This document shows positions 1 to 8,506 of a DNA stretch of 64,000 nucleotides, piece by piece. A model generated the notes under the pieces. That model was not told the origin of the DNA, ran no database searches, and worked only from the letters and a program-made list of their open reading frames with translations. Source of the DNA: Polaribacter filamentus. Its GTDB lineage: Bacteria; Bacteroidota; Bacteroidia; Flavobacteriales; Flavobacteriaceae. Position 1 is the first letter of the stretch. Each line of letters begins with the position of its first letter. The position numbers and the translations under genes were made by a program. The stretch spans positions 489,001 to 553,000 of the forward strand of contig NZ_MQUA01000013.1 in the NCBI RefSeq assembly GCF_002943715.1, in the 5' to 3' direction.

Positions 1-672
1 GTTATTTTGGTGAAAAGTTTTATTAATAATTGGGCAATAAAACAAATATTACTTCAAAAAGCAGAAAACAACAACTCTATAGAGGAAATTAATGAAATTG
101 AGCTTTTAGTTAAAGATTACCGAGAAAGTCTACTGATTAATAATTATAAAGAAATTTTGATTAAACAGCAATTAGATACCCTTATTAAAGACGAAGAAAT
201 TGTTGATTTTTACTTTAAAAATAAAGAAAACTTTAAACTGAATGAGGAGCTCGTGAAAATCAAATATCTTCATTTTGATAAAAAACTAATTAATAAAAAT
301 GAGCTTATAAAATTATTTGCATCAGAAAAAATTGAAGATTTAGAAAAGTTAGAAAAACAACAACTAAGTTTTAAGCATTTCCAATTTAACGATTCTGTTT
401 GGACACAATTAGATAAGGTTTTGTTAAAACTTCCTTTTTCAAAGGATAATATGTTAAAAAAATCAAAATTACTCCAAAAACAAGATTCATTAGGGTTATA
501 TTTGGCGGCTATAAAAGAGGTTTTAATTAGGAATGATACGGCTCCATTGAGCTATATTAAATCTACCATAAAACAAATGATTTTACATAAACGTAAAATT
601 GAATTAATTAGAGACATAGAAAAAATATTGGTTAAAGATGCAACAAAGAACAACAATTTTAAAGTATACTAA
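1..672 (+). CDS. SurA/parvulin-operon periplasmic protein, 5'-truncated by window edge
   Basis: The frame is open to base 1, so the true start lies upstream; the TTG at 7 is only the first permissible codon in view. The visible 220 or so residues are Lys/Glu/Leu-rich and helical. A stretch near residues 60-90 (acidic residues, then DFYFKNKENF) resembles the helix that precedes the rotamase domain in SurA-like proteins, but I see no parvulin signature. It overlaps the surA-like gene by 35 nt, so the two are translationally coupled. In flavobacteria a divergent PPIase-like gene commonly precedes surA, and that context is the main support. The function is inferred from the neighbour; a plain hypothetical protein is the alternative. 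Confidence 0.55.
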   Translation, partial: VILVKSFINNWAIKQILLQKAENNNSIEEINEIELLVKDYRESLLINNYKEILIKQQLDTLIKDEEIVDFYFKNKENFKLNEELVKIKYLHFDKKLINKNELIKLFASEKIEDLEKLEKQQLSFKHFQFNDSVWTQLDKVLLKLPFSKDNMLKKSKLLQKQDSLGLYLAAIKEVLIRNDTAPLSYIKSTIKQMILHKRKIELIRDIEKILVKDATKNNNFKVY

Positions 673-2020
673 ATTAACTGTTTTAGCAGTTTTTTTTGGG
701 TTGATAAGTATTTCAACTTTTGCTCAAAAAATAAAAATAGATGGGGTTGCTGTAGTTATTGGTAAAAACATTGTTTTAGACTCTGACATAGAAAAATTTA
801 AACAAGAAGTAGAAGTTAGATCAGAAGGTAAAATCACCATTTCAGACTGTGAAATGTTGGAAGAGTTAATGCAACAAAAACTCTTAGCACATCATGCAGT
901 TGTGGATAGTATAGTCGTTTCTGATGTAGATATTAATAGCAGAGTAGAGCAAAGTGTAAGGTATTTCACAGAACAATATGGTAGTGAAGATAAAGTAATT
1001 GCGGCTTATGGTTTTAATGATTTAGACGACTTAAAAAAGGAGTTATTTACTGTTCAAAAGGAGAGTGTTTTAATCGAAAAAGAACAGGAAAAAATTACTG
1101 ATAAAGTAGATGTTACTCCAGAGGAAGTCCGTCTGTATTATAACGGTTTAAAAAATAGTGGAGAATTACCAGAATTTCCTGCAGAAATAGAATTGGCGCA
1201 AATTGTTCTATACGCTGCCCCAACGAAAGAAGAAAATGATAGAATTGTTACTCAATTAGAAGAGATTAAAAAGCAAATAGCAGACGGAGCTAGTTTTAAA
1301 ATGAAAGCGATTATTAATTCTCAGGATCCAGGAGTTACCCAAAATGGCGGACAATATGAAGTAACCAAAGATTCACCTTTTATAAAAGAATTTAAAGAAA
1401 TGGCTTTTAGTTTAGACGTGGGTCAAGTTTCTAAACCTTTTAAGTCAGATTTCGGGTATCATTTAATGCAATTGCACGAAATTAAAGGAAATATGAGAGT
1501 TGCATCACACATATTGATGCAGCCAGATATTCCTGATACGAGATTAAAAGATACGAAAGAGAGAGTAGAACAACTAGCGAAAGATATTAAAGATGGAAAA
1601 ATTGACTTTGAAGAAGCTGTTAAAAAGTATTCTGAAGATAAAGAAACCAAAAATAACGGAGGTGCAATCGCAAATCCATACACAGGTGATTCTAAATTTG
1701 ATTTAACAAGAATGGATCCAGATTTATATGCAAGAGTGGCTGAGTTGAAAAAAGGAGAGCTTTCGGATGTGTTTTTTGATCAAAATAGAAGTGGCGAGAA
1801 AATGTTTAAATTTATTTTAATGAAAGATAGAACAGACACTCATATTGCCGATTTGGTTGAAGATTATGTAAAGGTTCAAGATTTAGCATTAAGAAAAAAG
1901 AAAGAAGAAACCGTTACAAAATGGTCTAAAGAAAAGATAAAAGATACTTATATTAAAATGTCTGAAACACACAGCAAGTGTACTTTTAAAAAAATTGGAA
2001 AAAAGAAACAAAGTAAATAA
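638..2020 (+). CDS. surA: SurA-like periplasmic peptidyl-prolyl isomerase
   Basis: 460 residues. An N-terminal signal peptide (about residues 1-29, ending STFAQ) is followed by a SurA N-domain and two parvulin-type rotamase domains. The first contains the motif GGQYEV near residue 237 and FGYHLMQLHEI near 272. The second starts at RVASHILMQP near 287 and has NNGGAIA near 340. SurA chaperones outer-membrane beta-barrel proteins and isomerises prolyl bonds in the periplasm, which suits a genome rich in SusC and T9SS proteins. The ATG at 638 lies inside the upstream gene and gives a clean signal peptide. The stop overlaps the next start (TAATG), so it is coupled to the MoxR ATPase. The family call is firm; the symbol is by analogy. 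Confidence 0.88.
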   Translation: MQQRTTILKYTKLTVLAVFFGLISISTFAQKIKIDGVAVVIGKNIVLDSDIEKFKQEVEVRSEGKITISDCEMLEELMQQKLLAHHAVVDSIVVSDVDINSRVEQSVRYFTEQYGSEDKVIAAYGFNDLDDLKKELFTVQKESVLIEKEQEKITDKVDVTPEEVRLYYNGLKNSGELPEFPAEIELAQIVLYAAPTKEENDRIVTQLEEIKKQIADGASFKMKAIINSQDPGVTQNGGQYEVTKDSPFIKEFKEMAFSLDVGQVSKPFKSDFGYHLMQLHEIKGNMRVASHILMQPDIPDTRLKDTKERVEQLAKDIKDGKIDFEEAVKKYSEDKETKNNGGAIANPYTGDSKFDLTRMDPDLYARVAELKKGELSDVFFDQNRSGEKMFKFILMKDRTDTHIADLVEDYVKVQDLALRKKKEETVTKWSKEKIKDTYIKMSETHSKCTFKKIGKKKQSK

Positions 2021-2973
2021 TGTCTGATGTGAAAGCTGTAAATGAATTAGTAGTTCAATATAATTCATTAAAATCTGAAATTGGTAAAGTAATTATTGGT
2101 CAACAAGAAGCTGTGAAATTCACACTGTTATCGATTTTTTGTGGTGGTCATTCTTTACTAATTGGAGTGCCAGGTTTGGCCAAAACTTTATTGGTAAATA
2201 CAGTTTCGAATGCATTAGGATTAAATTTTAAGCGCATACAATTTACACCAGATTTAATGCCTTCAGATATTTTAGGAAGCGAAATATTAGATGAAAATAG
2301 GCATTTTAAATTTATTAAAGGTCCAATTTTTTCTAACATCGTTTTGGCTGATGAAATTAATAGAACTCCGCCAAAAACGCAAGCAGCGTTGTTAGAAGCA
2401 ATGCAAGAACGCTCTGTAACCGTTTCTGGAAGTCATTATAAATTAGACCTACCATTTTTTGTATTGGCAACTCAAAACCCAATTGAGCAAGAAGGAACGT
2501 ATCCTTTACCAGAAGCGCAATTAGATCGTTTTATGTTTTCTATTAACTTAGAATACCCATCATTTAAGGAAGAAGTCGAAGTTGTAAAAAGCACCACTAG
2601 TAATATAGAACAAAAAGTAAATGCATTGTTTTCTAGTGAAGACATTATCGCAATTCAAAAACTGATCAGAAAAATACCAGTTACTGATAATGTAATAGAG
2701 TATGCAGTTACTTTGGTTGGTAAAACAAGGCCAAAATCTAAGGAAGCTACAGAATTAGTGAAAAGTTATTTAGATTGGGGAGCCGGACCTAGAGCATCGC
2801 AAAATTTAATTTTAGCGGCAAAAGCACATGCCGCAATAAATGGCAAGTATTCGCCAGATATAGAGGATGTTAAGGCAGTAGTAATGCCAATCTTATCGCA
2901 CAGAATAGTTAAAAATTATAAGGCAGAAGCAGAAGGAGTCTCAATTTCTGATATTATAGAATCTCTGCTTTAA
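2020..2973 (+). CDS. MoxR-family AAA+ ATPase
   Basis: 317 residues, the usual length for MoxR proteins. Walker A is GVPGLAKT near residues 49-56, Walker B is VLADEINR near 108-115, and the sensor-1 region LATQNPIEQEGTYPLPEAQLDRF is typical of MoxR. The C-terminal lid domain contains GAGPRASQNLI. MoxR ATPases act as chaperone-like factors that mature other proteins, often together with von Willebrand-domain partners (family knowledge). No such partner is in view here. The start overlaps the surA stop by one base, and the 3' end overlaps convergent rsmD by four bases. Confident family assignment; the substrate is unknown. Confidence 0.93.
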   Translation: MSDVKAVNELVVQYNSLKSEIGKVIIGQQEAVKFTLLSIFCGGHSLLIGVPGLAKTLLVNTVSNALGLNFKRIQFTPDLMPSDILGSEILDENRHFKFIKGPIFSNIVLADEINRTPPKTQAALLEAMQERSVTVSGSHYKLDLPFFVLATQNPIEQEGTYPLPEAQLDRFMFSINLEYPSFKEEVEVVKSTTSNIEQKVNALFSSEDIIAIQKLIRKIPVTDNVIEYAVTLVGKTRPKSKEATELVKSYLDWGAGPRASQNLILAAKAHAAINGKYSPDIEDVKAVVMPILSHRIVKNYKAEAEGVSISDIIESLL

Positions 2974-3536
2974 CTTTTATTTTCTTCTTCCTCTTCTGCA
3001 GAATTTTCAAAAAAGCTAAACACATTTCCACCATAACGTTTATCATATCGATGCTTTGTATGAGTCGTTAAATCGGTGTGTTTAGAATGTTCTATAATTA
3101 AAACACCATCTTCATTTAGCATATTTCTAGTAAAAACAGTTTCAATGATTTCTAAAAACTTCTCAAGTTCAAAATCATAAGGAGGATCCGCAAAAATAAT
3201 ATCTGCTTGTAAAGGTGTTTTTTCTAAAAATTTATATACATCACTTTTATATGTAATAATGTCTAATTCTAATTCTTTAGCTGTGGTATTTATAAATTTA
3301 ATGCAGTTAAAATTAGCATCAACCGCATAAATACTTTTGGTACCTCTAGAGGCAAATTCGTAACTAATATTTCCAGTTCCTGAAAACAGGTCAATAACTG
3401 TTATGCTCTCAAAGTAATATTGATTGTTTAAGATGTTAAACAACGCTTCTTTTGCCATATCTGTAGTTGGACGAACTGGAAGGTTTTTAGGCGCTCTTAA
3501 ACGTCTTGCTTTTAGTTTTCCTGATATTATTCTCAT
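2970..3536 (-). CDS. rsmD: 16S rRNA (guanine(966)-N(2))-methyltransferase RsmD
   Basis: 188 residues. The N-terminus MRIISGKLKARRL and the following R-P-T-T-D-MAKEALFNIL are hallmarks of RsmD. The SAM-binding motif VIDLFSGTGN is near residue 46, and the catalytic motif ADPPYDF is near 115 (N6/N2-type D/N-PPY). It methylates G966 in the 30S subunit. The gene directly follows the DUF3822 gene on the same strand, whose stop overlaps its start by one base. This DUF3822-rsmD pairing is common in flavobacteria. The short acidic tail (EEEEENKS) is unremarkable. Confidence 0.94.
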   Translation of the reverse strand: MRIISGKLKARRLRAPKNLPVRPTTDMAKEALFNILNNQYYFESITVIDLFSGTGNISYEFASRGTKSIYAVDANFNCIKFINTTAKELELDIITYKSDVYKFLEKTPLQADIIFADPPYDFELEKFLEIIETVFTRNMLNEDGVLIIEHSKHTDLTTHTKHRYDKRYGGNVFSFFENSAEEEEENKS

Positions 3537-4369
3537 TATCCTAGTAGTATGAAGTTAGAGTGATTTGGTGCTTCTAAATCTTTGAAAATGGAATTTTGAC
3601 TTTCTAAGAAAAAGATGTTTTTAATGTATTTGTAAGCAATTTTATAAATTTCTGATTCAACTTTAATTTCACCGATAAAATACAACTTAAAAATTGCGGT
3701 ATTTAATTGAATTTGTTCCGCTGTAAATAAAACATAATAGATAAAATCTTCTTTTGTTTGATATAAAAATGAGTTCGAAAAAACTATTTTTTTATTTTCT
3801 ATAACAACTATGTCAAATGAGTTTTTAGACACATTAATAAACATTGTTTTTTCATTTGAGCGGTCAAGCATCAATAGTTTTTCTATTAAAATGGTATGAT
3901 GATGCCTATATTCAAATTCACCAAAATTTTGAAATAAATAATTGTTGATGTTTATATAGGGTACATACACATTTTTAGCATCCATGGAGTTTATTTCATC
4001 AAAGGCTATAAAATCGGTATTTAAGGTTTTAATATTAAAATTAAGATAGGATGCTAAAGAATTTTGATCAAAATATTTTGAAGGTACAAGTGTTGCTAAA
4101 TTATTTTTATGGATCACTAATACCGAAGTGTATTCACGTTGTAAATTAGTGTTATTTTTAAAAATATACTCAATTTTTTCAAGTAATTCTTCGGGAGAGT
4201 TTAGCGTTTCTTCAAATTGATATTCGGTAAAATAAATTTTCTCTTTTGTCTCTGTGTCAGTAACACAAAAAGAAAATCCATCCAAACTAAATTGGATGGA
4301 TAATGCTATATCTTTTGTTTTCTTTAAAGAAATTTTACTGATCTTCTTTTGCACGGTCTTTTTTATCAT
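3536..4369 (-). CDS. DUF3822 family protein
   Basis: About 277 residues from the ATG at 4369 (MIKKTVQKK). A start seven codons earlier is possible in frame but lies deeper inside the upstream gene and lacks support. The sequence shows alternating beta-strands and helices with an N-terminal ALSIQFSLDGFSFCV, typical of DUF3822. That family is predicted to have an actin/hexokinase-like ATPase fold and has no assigned function. It overlaps the upstream membrane-anchored gene by about 35 nt and is followed immediately by rsmD, so the three genes form one minus-strand operon. Confidence 0.8.
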   Translation of the reverse strand: MIKKTVQKKISKISLKKTKDIALSIQFSLDGFSFCVTDTETKEKIYFTEYQFEETLNSPEELLEKIEYIFKNNTNLQREYTSVLVIHKNNLATLVPSKYFDQNSLASYLNFNIKTLNTDFIAFDEINSMDAKNVYVPYININNYLFQNFGEFEYRHHHTILIEKLLMLDRSNEKTMFINVSKNSFDIVVIENKKIVFSNSFLYQTKEDFIYYVLFTAEQIQLNTAIFKLYFIGEIKVESEIYKIAYKYIKNIFFLESQNSIFKDLEAPNHSNFILLG

Positions 4370-5071
4370 AAGCAGGCGGCCAGTTTCCACCAGTAGTAAC
4401 TTCTTCTAAAGAACCTACAGAAACAAATTCACCTTTTATTTGGTCATTTTCAACCGCTTCTATTTCTTGTTTCAATAGAGATTCATTCATACCTGCTAAA
4501 ATTCCTTTTTTAGGTGTTCTTGCTCTAAAAGTTGCTACAACAAGACCTGGTACTTTTTCTACTGATCCAACCTCTATTTCAAATTCTATACCATTTGTTC
4601 CAGGAACTTTAAACATATCTTTAAAGTTTCTGTTTTTGAAATACTTTAAAACAGGTTCATAACCAATAGTGTCTGTAACTCTTTTTTCTTCATCGATAAT
4701 TACCCCACCACCTTTATTAATTTGCTCTACAATTGTTTTAGTTTCAGTAATTGCTAATCGGGCTGTATTAATAAAATTAATTAAACCAGCTTTGTCGGCA
4801 GTGTATTGAGAGTTTACTTCGTAATACTTTACTTCTGCATCTCTGATAATTTTTAAGTTATCTACAACAACTGAAAATTTTCCAATTTTTCTTCATTAAA
4901 TTTAATTGGTTCTAAAATTCCATCATAAATCTTAACCCCTAAAAATATTGCTAGAAGCAATAGTATAACGGACGGAATCCATCTTAATTTTAATGGCAAA
5001 TATTTAACTACAACAAAGGCTACAGCAACAGCAGCCACGATAGCTACTATAATCATTAGTAATAAATTCAT
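4335..5071 (-). CDS. Membrane-anchored hypothetical protein, frameshifted
   Basis: Two open segments belong to one gene. The first (5071-4862) encodes two hydrophobic segments (about residues 3-23 and 32-50). The second continues from about 4880 with VVDNLKIIRDAEVKYYEVNS and then an acidic soluble domain ending DKKDRAKEDQ. The downstream frame is -1 relative to the upstream one, and the change falls in AAAATTT (4874-4880). Restoring one base gives about 245 residues with no other interruption. A coiled or helical region follows the membrane segments. I do not recognise a named family; it is a conserved-looking flavobacterial protein upstream of DUF3822. The break may be sequencing error, mutation or recoding. 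Confidence 0.6.
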
Positions 5072-5099
5072 TTTATATTGTTTTTTAATAGTCTTATCG

Positions 5100-5107
5100 C
5101 AAATCTA
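5100..5107 (-). promoter_or_regulatory. Bacteroidota -7 promoter element
   Basis: On the minus strand this reads TAGATTTG, matching TAnnTTTG, 28 nt before the ATG of the membrane-anchored gene. It is the likely promoter of the small gene/DUF3822/rsmD operon. No clear -33 TTTG partner is visible. Confidence 0.5.
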
Positions 5108-5150
5108 CACTTTTTTTTTAATCATAAAAATTTTTCTTTATAAAGAAATG

Positions 5151-5158
5151 TATCTTTG
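5151..5158 (+). promoter_or_regulatory. Bacteroidota -7 promoter element
   Basis: TATCTTTG matches TAnnTTTG exactly and lies 17 nt before the ATG at 5175. It falls inside the longest possible reading frame of the helicase gene (from 5148). This is the reason for choosing the downstream start. Confidence 0.5.
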
Positions 5159-5174
5159 GTCATTTAAGACAAAT

Positions 5175-6599
5175 ATGTACAAAATAACTACTGATTTTTA
5201 CAAGGAATTATTAAAGAAATTTCCATACACACCAACGCTTAAACAGAGTCAATTATTAAATTTATTAAGTATTTTTATTTTTAATGAAGAAAAAGATGCT
5301 TTATTTTTATTAAAAGGATACGCTGGTACTGGAAAAACAACTATCATAAGTGCATTTGTAAATGCACTTGGCGCGGTGGGCAAGAAAGCAGTATTATTAG
5401 CCCCAACAGGAAGAGCGGCTAAAGTGATTTCTATTTATTCTAAAAGACCAGCATTTACAATTCATAAAAAAATATACTTTCCTAAAAAGCAATCGAATGG
5501 TTCTGTAGATTTTGTTTTACAACCCAACAAGCATAAAAACACTATTTTTATTATTGATGAAGCTTCCATGATTCCTGATAGCAGACAAAATCAAAAATTG
5601 TTTGAAGCTGGTTCTTTGTTGGATGATTTAATTTCTTACGTATATGCAGGCGAAAAATGTAAAATTATTTTTATTGGTGATACTGCCCAACTTCCGCCTG
5701 TAAAATTAGATGTAAGTCCTGCATTAATAGCAGACACGCTAACCTATGAGTATCATAAAAGCGTTACAGAAATTGAGTTGGATGAAGTAATGCGACAACA
5801 TGAAAACTCAGGAATTTTGGCAAATGCAACTCAATTAAGATTGTTATTGCAAAATGAGGGAACTAATTTTCAGTTTGATATTGATTTTCCAGACATCCAA
5901 AGATTGACTGATGGTTATGATATTGAAGACGCTTTGGTGTCTGCTTATGATTCTGATGGAGTAGAAGATACCGCTTTTATTGTGCGCTCTAACAAAAGAG
6001 CGAATGAGTACAATCAGCAAATACGGATAAGAATTCGCGGACAAGAAAATGAGATTTCAGCAGGCGATTTTGTAATGGTTGTAAAAAATAATTATTATTG
6101 GTTAGAGGAAAATTCTACAGCCGGTTTTATCGCTAATGGTGATATTTGCCAAGTTTTAAAAATCTTTTCGATTAAAGAATTGTATGGTTTTAACTTTGCG
6201 GAAGTGGAATTAAAAATGATTGATTACCCAGAAATGCAACCTTTTGAAACGGTTCTTTTATTAGACACGTTAACAAGCGAAAGTCCGTCATTGACGTATG
6301 AAGAATCTAATAAATTATACCAAGCAGTAAAAGAGGATTATGCGCACGAAAAATCAAAATACAAGCAATTTTTAGCGATTAAAAAGAACAAATACTTTAA
6401 TTCGCTGCAAGTAAAGTTTTCTTATGCGATGACTTGTCACAAATCTCAAGGAGGACAATGGAAGACTGTTTTTATAGAACAACCATATTTGCCTGATGGT
6501 GTTTCTAAAGAATATATTAGATGGCTATACACGGCAGTTACAAGAGCACAAGAAAAGTTGTATTTAATAGGGTTTAAAGATGATTTTTTTATTGATTAA
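5175..6599 (+). CDS. RecD-like ATP-dependent DNA helicase (SF1)
   Basis: About 474 residues. Walker A is GYAGTGKTT near residue 50, helicase motif II is FIIDEASMI near 125, and motif III is FIGDTAQLPPV near 160. The C-terminus has the UvrD_C_2/Viral_helicase motif TCHKSQGGQWKTVFIE and then YTAVTRAQEKLYLIG, the motif V/VI region. This is the layout of short RecD/Dda-like SF1B helicases that unwind DNA 5' to 3'; no RecBC partner is nearby. The start at 5175 rather than 5148 is chosen because a promoter element sits between them. The 3' end overlaps the convergent LpxR-like gene by four bases. Confidence 0.85.
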   Translation: MYKITTDFYKELLKKFPYTPTLKQSQLLNLLSIFIFNEEKDALFLLKGYAGTGKTTIISAFVNALGAVGKKAVLLAPTGRAAKVISIYSKRPAFTIHKKIYFPKKQSNGSVDFVLQPNKHKNTIFIIDEASMIPDSRQNQKLFEAGSLLDDLISYVYAGEKCKIIFIGDTAQLPPVKLDVSPALIADTLTYEYHKSVTEIELDEVMRQHENSGILANATQLRLLLQNEGTNFQFDIDFPDIQRLTDGYDIEDALVSAYDSDGVEDTAFIVRSNKRANEYNQQIRIRIRGQENEISAGDFVMVVKNNYYWLEENSTAGFIANGDICQVLKIFSIKELYGFNFAEVELKMIDYPEMQPFETVLLLDTLTSESPSLTYEESNKLYQAVKEDYAHEKSKYKQFLAIKKNKYFNSLQVKFSYAMTCHKSQGGQWKTVFIEQPYLPDGVSKEYIRWLYTAVTRAQEKLYLIGFKDDFFID

Positions 6600-7546
6600 T
6601 GAAGTAAATAATGAATGGAAATGGTGCCGTAGATATTACCATTATCAGTTCTTAATTCTTTAGATTTATTAGTGCTGTAATTAAAAGCATACCCAAAATT
6701 AAAGCTGTTTGCGGTAAATTTTATACCTGCCTCTAAATGGAAAATTAAAGGAACCAACTCTTTAGTAACAGGGCTTGTTGTATTTAAAAAACTACCTTGT
6801 AATGTAGCGTCGTAAAGTGAATAGCTAACCATTGGTTTTATATATAAAAAGGATTCTACCGCTCTATTAAAGTTTGTTTTTTCATTATTTAAATTTGTAT
6901 TAAACGCAATGGAATTTGTAATTTTAGCCAAGGATTTAAAACCTATTCTAGCATAAAATCCCGAAGAAATATTTGTGTAAATTGTTCCTAATTTTGCCGT
7001 ATTTATCCAAGAAATATCATAATAATTTGAAGGATCTTTTACCAAAAATTGAAAATATTCTGCATTAAAATTTAATCCGAAAGCATTTTTTATTTGATAC
7101 TCCCATCCAATGGCTTTTTTAAATCCGTAGATATCATGTATAAAATCTTGCAACTCTTTGCCAAAAGCGTTTGAGCCAACAACGCCAATTTGAATAGAGG
7201 TATTTAAAATTTTATGGTTTTTGTACACCCGATGAACGCCAAAACTTCCAAATAAATAACTGGCAAAAGGTCTGTCATGATCATTAATATTCTGCACAAT
7301 TGCTTTATAAGGCGTATACATTTCGTGGCCAATTTTCCACTCAAAAATTCGTTTTTCTTGATTTTCTTTTTTTATTTGAGAAAGATATCGGTAGCTTAAA
7401 AATGTTCCGTTTGTATAATACCTGTCTTTTTGCGAAGAAACATATAAATCGTTGTCACTTGTAAAACTGATTTCTTTAGAGAATTTTTCTTGAGAAAGAA
7501 TGTAAAAAGAAAAAAACAGAAAATAAAAAGAAAGACTATATTTCAT
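6596..7546 (-). CDS. LpxR-like lipid A 3'-O-deacylase (DUF2219 outer-membrane barrel)
   Basis: 316 residues from MKYSLSF. A signal peptide ends at about FYILSQ. The N-terminal motif SDNDLY..KDRYYTNG, with its Asn-Asp pair, and a downstream Gln/His region (ELQDFIHDIYG) match the conserved residues of LpxR, a barrel enzyme that removes the 3' acyloxyacyl chain of lipid A at the outer membrane. The remainder is alternating amphipathic strands ending in SIHYLLH. Start choice: a TATATTTG -7 element on the minus strand lies only seven bases upstream of this ATG and covers the apparent longer N-terminus. Activity on this organism's lipid A is inferred from the family. Confidence 0.72.
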   Translation of the reverse strand: MKYSLSFYFLFFSFYILSQEKFSKEISFTSDNDLYVSSQKDRYYTNGTFLSYRYLSQIKKENQEKRIFEWKIGHEMYTPYKAIVQNINDHDRPFASYLFGSFGVHRVYKNHKILNTSIQIGVVGSNAFGKELQDFIHDIYGFKKAIGWEYQIKNAFGLNFNAEYFQFLVKDPSNYYDISWINTAKLGTIYTNISSGFYARIGFKSLAKITNSIAFNTNLNNEKTNFNRAVESFLYIKPMVSYSLYDATLQGSFLNTTSPVTKELVPLIFHLEAGIKFTANSFNFGYAFNYSTNKSKELRTDNGNIYGTISIHYLLH

Positions 7547-7552
7547 ACCAGA

Positions 7553-7560
7553 CAAATATA
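7553..7560 (-). promoter_or_regulatory. Bacteroidota -7 promoter element
   Basis: The minus strand reads TATATTTG, a perfect TAnnTTTG, with the ATG of the LpxR-like gene seven bases downstream. The transcript would have almost no leader. Confidence 0.5.
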
Positions 7561-7639
7561 AAATAACTAATTTAAAAGAGTAAATTTTTAACAGATTTTT
7601 GAAAAAAAGGTTTTATTTTAGGGCCTTTAAATTAGATAG

Positions 7640-8500
7640 ATGAATACAAAAAAAGCTGTAAGTATAGAAGAATTTGAGAACATAAAAGATAATGAAGAAC
7701 TTTTATCGCTTTTAAAGACAAAAAATATTTCTTATAACAAGGTAGTAGATACGCTTTTTTATAATAAAGAATTACGGTTATTACAAATAGAGTTAGTGAA
7801 ACTTCAAAATTATATTTCCAAAAAAAAGATAAGAGTTGCTATTGTTTTTGAAGGAAGAGACGCAGCAGGTAAGGGAGGAAATATCCGAAGATTTATGGAG
7901 CATTTAAACCCAAGGTCGAGTAGATTAGTAGCTTTAAATAAACCAACGGATCTAGAAAAAGGCCAATGGTATTTTCAACGATATGTAAAAGAATTGCCAA
8001 ATCCTGGTGAAATTGTTTTTTTTGACAGAAGTTGGTATAATAGAGCGGTTGTAGAACCTGTAATGGGCTTCTGTTCAGCGATTCAGTACAAACAATTTTT
8101 AGTACAAGTTCCGGAGTTTGAACATATGATGTATGAGGACGGCGTTGTTATAATAAAGTTTTGGTTATCAATCACCAAAGAGGAACAGCAAGTGCGTTTT
8201 GAAGCTAGAAAAGAAAATCCTTTAAAAAGATGGAAATTTAGTCCAGTTGATAAACAAGGCCAAATTTTGTGGGATAAGTACACACATTATAAGTCAGAAA
8301 TGTTCTCTAAAACACATACTTCATACAGTCCCTGGATGATTATTAAAACCAATGATAAAAAAGTTGCGAGATTAGAAGCGATGAGACATGTTTTATCACA
8401 ATTTGATTATGAAGGAAAGTTAGACGCAGGTACAGTTGTAAACCCAGATCCAAACATTGCTATGCGTTATTATCGCTCAAATACGCTACAAATAGATTAA
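7640..8500 (+). CDS. ppk2: Polyphosphate kinase 2 family protein (first of tandem pair)
   Basis: 286 residues with a single PPK2 domain. Walker A is GRDAAGKGG near residue 75, Walker B is FFDRSWYNRA near 127, and the lid-region motif RFEARKENPLKRWKFSPVD is near 187. PPK2 enzymes transfer phosphate between polyphosphate and nucleotides (ADP/GDP or NMP, by class). The class cannot be settled from sequence alone. The N-terminus (about 45 residues) differs from the neighbour. The second ppk2 begins six bases after this stop, so the two are co-transcribed. Family call very firm. Confidence 0.94.
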   Translation: MNTKKAVSIEEFENIKDNEELLSLLKTKNISYNKVVDTLFYNKELRLLQIELVKLQNYISKKKIRVAIVFEGRDAAGKGGNIRRFMEHLNPRSSRLVALNKPTDLEKGQWYFQRYVKELPNPGEIVFFDRSWYNRAVVEPVMGFCSAIQYKQFLVQVPEFEHMMYEDGVVIIKFWLSITKEEQQVRFEARKENPLKRWKFSPVDKQGQILWDKYTHYKSEMFSKTHTSYSPWMIIKTNDKKVARLEAMRHVLSQFDYEGKLDAGTVVNPDPNIAMRYYRSNTLQID

Positions 8501-8506
8501 ATTTTT

